A DNA stretch of 64,000 bases from RBG-16-34-14 sp963798865 (lineage in GTDB: Bacteria; Bacteroidota; Ignavibacteria; Ignavibacteriales; Ignavibacteriaceae). The notes below the pieces were generated by a model. The model saw only the letters and a list, made by a program, of their open reading frames with translations. It searched no databases and was not told where the DNA came from. The DNA is taken from the NCBI GenBank assembly GCA_963798865.1, contig CAWCVZ010000005.1, forward strand, positions 434,001 to 498,000, in the 5' to 3' direction. The translations under genes and the position numbers were made by a program. Below are positions 63,750-64,000 of this stretch, in pieces; the first letter of the stretch is position 1, and each line of letters begins with the position of its first letter.

Positions 63750-64000
63750 TGGAAAAGATTATTTTTGATAACAGTAAATTAAACGAACTCATCTCTATTA
63801 ATGATTATTCAAACGCAGCAAGATTACTTCTTAGAGAACAATTAAAAACCTGGCCGGAGCTCGGAGAAGCCTATGATTCTGTAAAAAAAGTTAGAGTAAA
63901 AAATTTTCAATATGATGGTTTCATAATAAAAGTTCAGAATAATCCACGCAGAATTACTTCCTCATCAGCCAAAGTGGATAAAGAATCTGTTAAAACAAGA
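63749..64000 (+). CDS. DUF4922-domain protein, N-terminal part (3' truncated by window edge)
   Basis: The first 84 codons of a protein beginning at GTG 63749, overlapping the SpoIID stop. The sequence ARLLLREQLKTWPELGEAYDSV followed by VKVQNNPRRITSSSAKVDKESV-like text (here IIKVQNNPRRITSSSAKVDK) matches the N-terminal region of DUF4922 proteins. In these proteins a zinc-binding CFLC motif and a HIT/GalT-like nucleotidyltransferase region follow, which would lie beyond the window. SpoIID-DUF4922 pairing is seen in relatives, from memory, so the two may act on the same glycan or nucleotide-sugar pathway. Confidence 0.75.
   Translation, partial: MEKIIFDNSKLNELISINDYSNAARLLLREQLKTWPELGEAYDSVKKVRVKNFQYDGFIIKVQNNPRRITSSSAKVDKESVKTR

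Noticed and set aside
1..64000. CRISPR arrays, prophage or integrative element
   Set aside because: No regularly spaced repeats, integrase, phage structural or conjugation genes were seen anywhere in the window.

Overview
The window is AT-rich bacterial chromosome from the Bacteroidota/Chlorobi side of the tree, most likely an Ignavibacteria-type organism. The evidence is the C-terminal sorting domains of the type IX secretion (T9SS) kind with an NxPNPFNPAT motif, a PorV-like barrel, a TonB-dependent receptor with a carboxypeptidase-regulatory-like domain, a DUF5686 outer-membrane protein and lipoproteins with short lipoboxes. This placement is inferred from protein content. No rRNA, tRNA, CRISPR array, intact insertion sequence or prophage was found.

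Layout. 0-6 kb: 3' end of glycogen phosphorylase, a secreted M16 peptidase pair (one catalytic, one lacking the zinc motif), then a short operon of a TrpF-like barrel, a methyltransferase and a glyoxalase-fold protein. 6-9 kb: intergenic repeats, a small membrane protein and a three-gene hipB-hipS-hipT toxin-antitoxin operon with three phased palindromic operators. 9-19 kb: a SpoIIE-type phosphatase, a hydrolase, a SnoaL-like lipoprotein, a frameshifted EamA transporter, dCMP deaminase with a kinase-like partner, an AcuI-type oxidoreductase, a GAF protein, Tag glycosylase and DUF2203. 19-27.4 kb: a surface locus of DUF4397 lipoprotein, TonB-dependent receptor, giant surface protein and PorV-like barrel, closed by a strong terminator. 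27.5-32 kb: secreted and membrane proteins, including an SGNH-TPR protein and a T9SS cargo. 32-35 kb: serC, a decayed hicA with intact hicB, and DUF1015. 35-42 kb: esterase, acid phosphatase, valS, a small barrel, a candidate structured RNA, a T9SS cargo and a matrixin protease. 42-54 kb: OsmC, GNAT, YchF, an HtrA-like protease, DPP III, HAD, PhoD, a LolA-like protein, DUF5686 and an M50-like protein. 54-64 kb: an RRM protein, RadA, YbjQ, AlaS, a sigma/anti-sigma fusion, a membrane protein, arginase, SpoIID and a DUF4922 gene running off the edge.

Three points stand out. First, 59164-60756 encodes an ECF sigma factor fused through a membrane span to its own RskA-like anti-sigma domains. Second, 7097-8680 matches the tripartite HipBST architecture, including the Ser-Ile-Ser motif, and has a clear operator array. 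Third, at least six conserved genes (EamA, hicA, valS, htrA, DPP III, DUF5686), and possibly a seventh, are each broken by small indels, usually one base in a short homopolymer. One of them, valS, is normally essential, so many of these breaks are probably sequence errors, and the broken genes should be read as full-length loci until checked.
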